Source: Todiramphus chloris collaris (taxonomy: Eukaryota > Chordata > Aves > Coraciiformes > Alcedinidae). From it: 64,000 nucleotides of DNA. This document shows positions 62,887 through 64,000 of this stretch, one piece after another. Both the position numbers and the translations under genes were made by a program. Position 1 is the first letter of the stretch. Each line of letters starts with the position of its first letter. The stretch lies in contig JANVCC010000010.1 of the NCBI GenBank assembly GCA_025345505.1, positions 41,353,546 through 41,417,545 of the forward strand. Reading direction: 5' to 3'. The notes beneath the pieces are model-generated. The model was given only the letters and a program-made list of their open reading frames with translations, was not told where the DNA came from and did not search any database.

Positions 62887-63898
62887 GTCTTCGCTTAGCT
62901 CTTCGTGCCAGCTTGCCACATGCATGTGTGCTCTTTCCAAGTCTATATCCACCTGTCTACTCCGTCATTCTTCAGTCTCTTCTTTCCCTTCTCTGGGTCA
63001 CCTTCCTCCCTGGGCTGTTGGGCTGGCCATGCCCATTCACAGTGCCTCTGGTTTCAATCCCTTCTCCCTATCCAGTCTCCTTGCCCAGTGTTGGTCCCAG
63101 GGCATGCAAACATATAAGCTCTGACCAAGCCATCTCGTTAAAAGATGATTCTTGTGTTCATCTATTCCTTTCTTTCAGAGTGAGAGATAATCAAGTCTTT
63201 GTCTTTCATGCTTTTTTCATACTATCTGTTTGCCTGTAAGGCTTCATCTAGAACAGATGGTCCTTTTATTCTCAGTTCCTGTATGTAGAACTATGGCCAT
63301 ATCCCTAAAAATTTTTCCTGCTCTACAGCAGAAATCCTTCGTCCTTTGAGTTCTTAGTTGGAACAAGTTGATTGCAGATGGAAATTGCTGGTAGGGATGT
63401 AGCTATCACTCTTTAGTCTCTACTGCAAACAGATGAACCGAGACTTGGGGTTTTTTTTTCTGAGGGTTAGTTCATTAGGTGGATCAAGACATGAGAAATC
63501 AACATTTCTGGTGCTAGGATGAACCTTCTGGCAGACTGGAAACAGGTGGGGAAGTAAAACCTCTTCTTGAAAGATCTGTTAGAAGACTTTTTTTTCAAAA
63601 AAATGACTTTTTTTCCATAGTATTATATTTTTAATTAATTTGAGGAAGATAAGCAGTGGGGGAGTTTCAATGGTCAACAAATTTGACACAGTAAACAGAC
63701 TCATATAATCAGAAGTACTGACAGCTCTTAAGAATAGGCCTGAGGCTGTTGTCTATCACATAGTGTGTAAAATAGGTTCTTGTGTATTTCTCCATATGAC
63801 AAAATTCATGAACTGTGAAGACAGAAATCTTTTACAGTAAAATGCTGAACTTCTTTATTAAAATCAGTATTTAAATCATACTTATTAAGCTGGAGGAC

Positions 63899-63911
63899 AA
63901 AAAAAAAAAAA
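63899..63911. repeat. Poly(A) run, A13
   Basis: Thirteen uninterrupted A near the window end. No retrocopy was recognised next to it. Confidence 0.9.
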
Positions 63912-64000
63912 GTAAAAAGTAATTATAGGATCTAACAGAACATTGTGTTGAGATTTAAATGACTGCCATGAAATGATAAATGAAGTATTTGTTAGACTTC

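Larger units (their letters stand above)
59363..64000. other. Noncoding DNA, AT-rich with a pyrimidine-rich stretch and short repeats
   Basis: No gene identified. A C+T-rich tract covers about 60160-60375. Two overlapping frames at 60405-60620 and 60424-60627 are listed separately. Short purine and CA repeats lie at 61805-61830, 62016-62033 and 62875-62886, with A13 at 63899-63911. A GC-richer part at about 62800-63130 supports a 131-codon ATG frame (62729-63124) of serine/leucine/proline-rich, pyrimidine-driven composition, which I do not consider a gene. Confidence 0.5.

Noticed and set aside
62729-63124. 131-codon ATG frame
   Set aside because: It lies in a pyrimidine-rich, locally GC-richer stretch. 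The serine/leucine/proline-rich composition follows the base bias, overlapping frames are also open, and no family is recognised.
1-64000. tRNA, rRNA, snRNA, CpG island, CRISPR or bacterial-type signals
   Set aside because: I looked for tRNA B-box-like GGTTCGAAT motifs, GC-rich CpG clusters, regularly spaced repeats and ribosome-binding sites and found none that hold up.

Overview
This window looks like vertebrate nuclear DNA from a bird, most likely a neoavian lineage. The sequence is AT-rich, CpG-poor and dense in stop codons, with no operons and no ribosome-binding sites. The most diagnostic content is the transposable elements. There are six recognisable fragments of CR1 (the dominant avian non-LTR retrotransposon, whose 3' end is an ATTCTATG-type repeat) and two decayed solitary LTRs of avian endogenous retroviruses, recognised from their termini, TATA and poly(A) motifs. 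No full-length element is present. Species and chromosome cannot be told from the sequence.

No gene could be identified. No frame encodes a protein family I recognise, and I found no tRNA, rRNA, snRNA, CpG island or CRISPR array. The window is therefore best read as intergenic or deep intronic DNA. The longest open frame (207 codons, 33888-34511, plus strand) is longer than expected by chance at this base composition. It has one hydrophobic segment followed by a basic stop-transfer-like stretch, but no ATG until codon 138 counted from the first TTG, so it could only work as a spliced exon. Several shorter stretches pair a good splice acceptor with a good donor, or look exon-like by composition. 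They are listed as unproven candidates.

Layout: 1-7672 is unique AT-rich DNA with two homopolymer runs and a pair of open frames ahead of an A21 run. 7673-8513 is a solo LTR on the minus strand. 8514-14640 is unique DNA. 14641-14753 and 16618-17544 are CR1 on the minus strand, with an AT-rich hairpin region between them. 18454-18794 is a second solo LTR on the minus strand. 23647-23874 and 26404-26576 are CR1 on the plus strand. From 26577 to 54047, about 27 kb, I recognise no transposable element; this tract holds most of the exon-like candidates. 54049-54224 is CR1 on the plus strand, 59094-59362 is CR1 on the minus strand, and the rest to 64000 is unique.

No pathway or gene cooperation can be inferred. 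The most useful leads are the 33888-34511 frame, the minus-strand exon-like frame next to a 31-base T run at 38211-38602, the splice-bounded 133-bp frame at 58107-58239, and the long tract without recognisable transposable elements.
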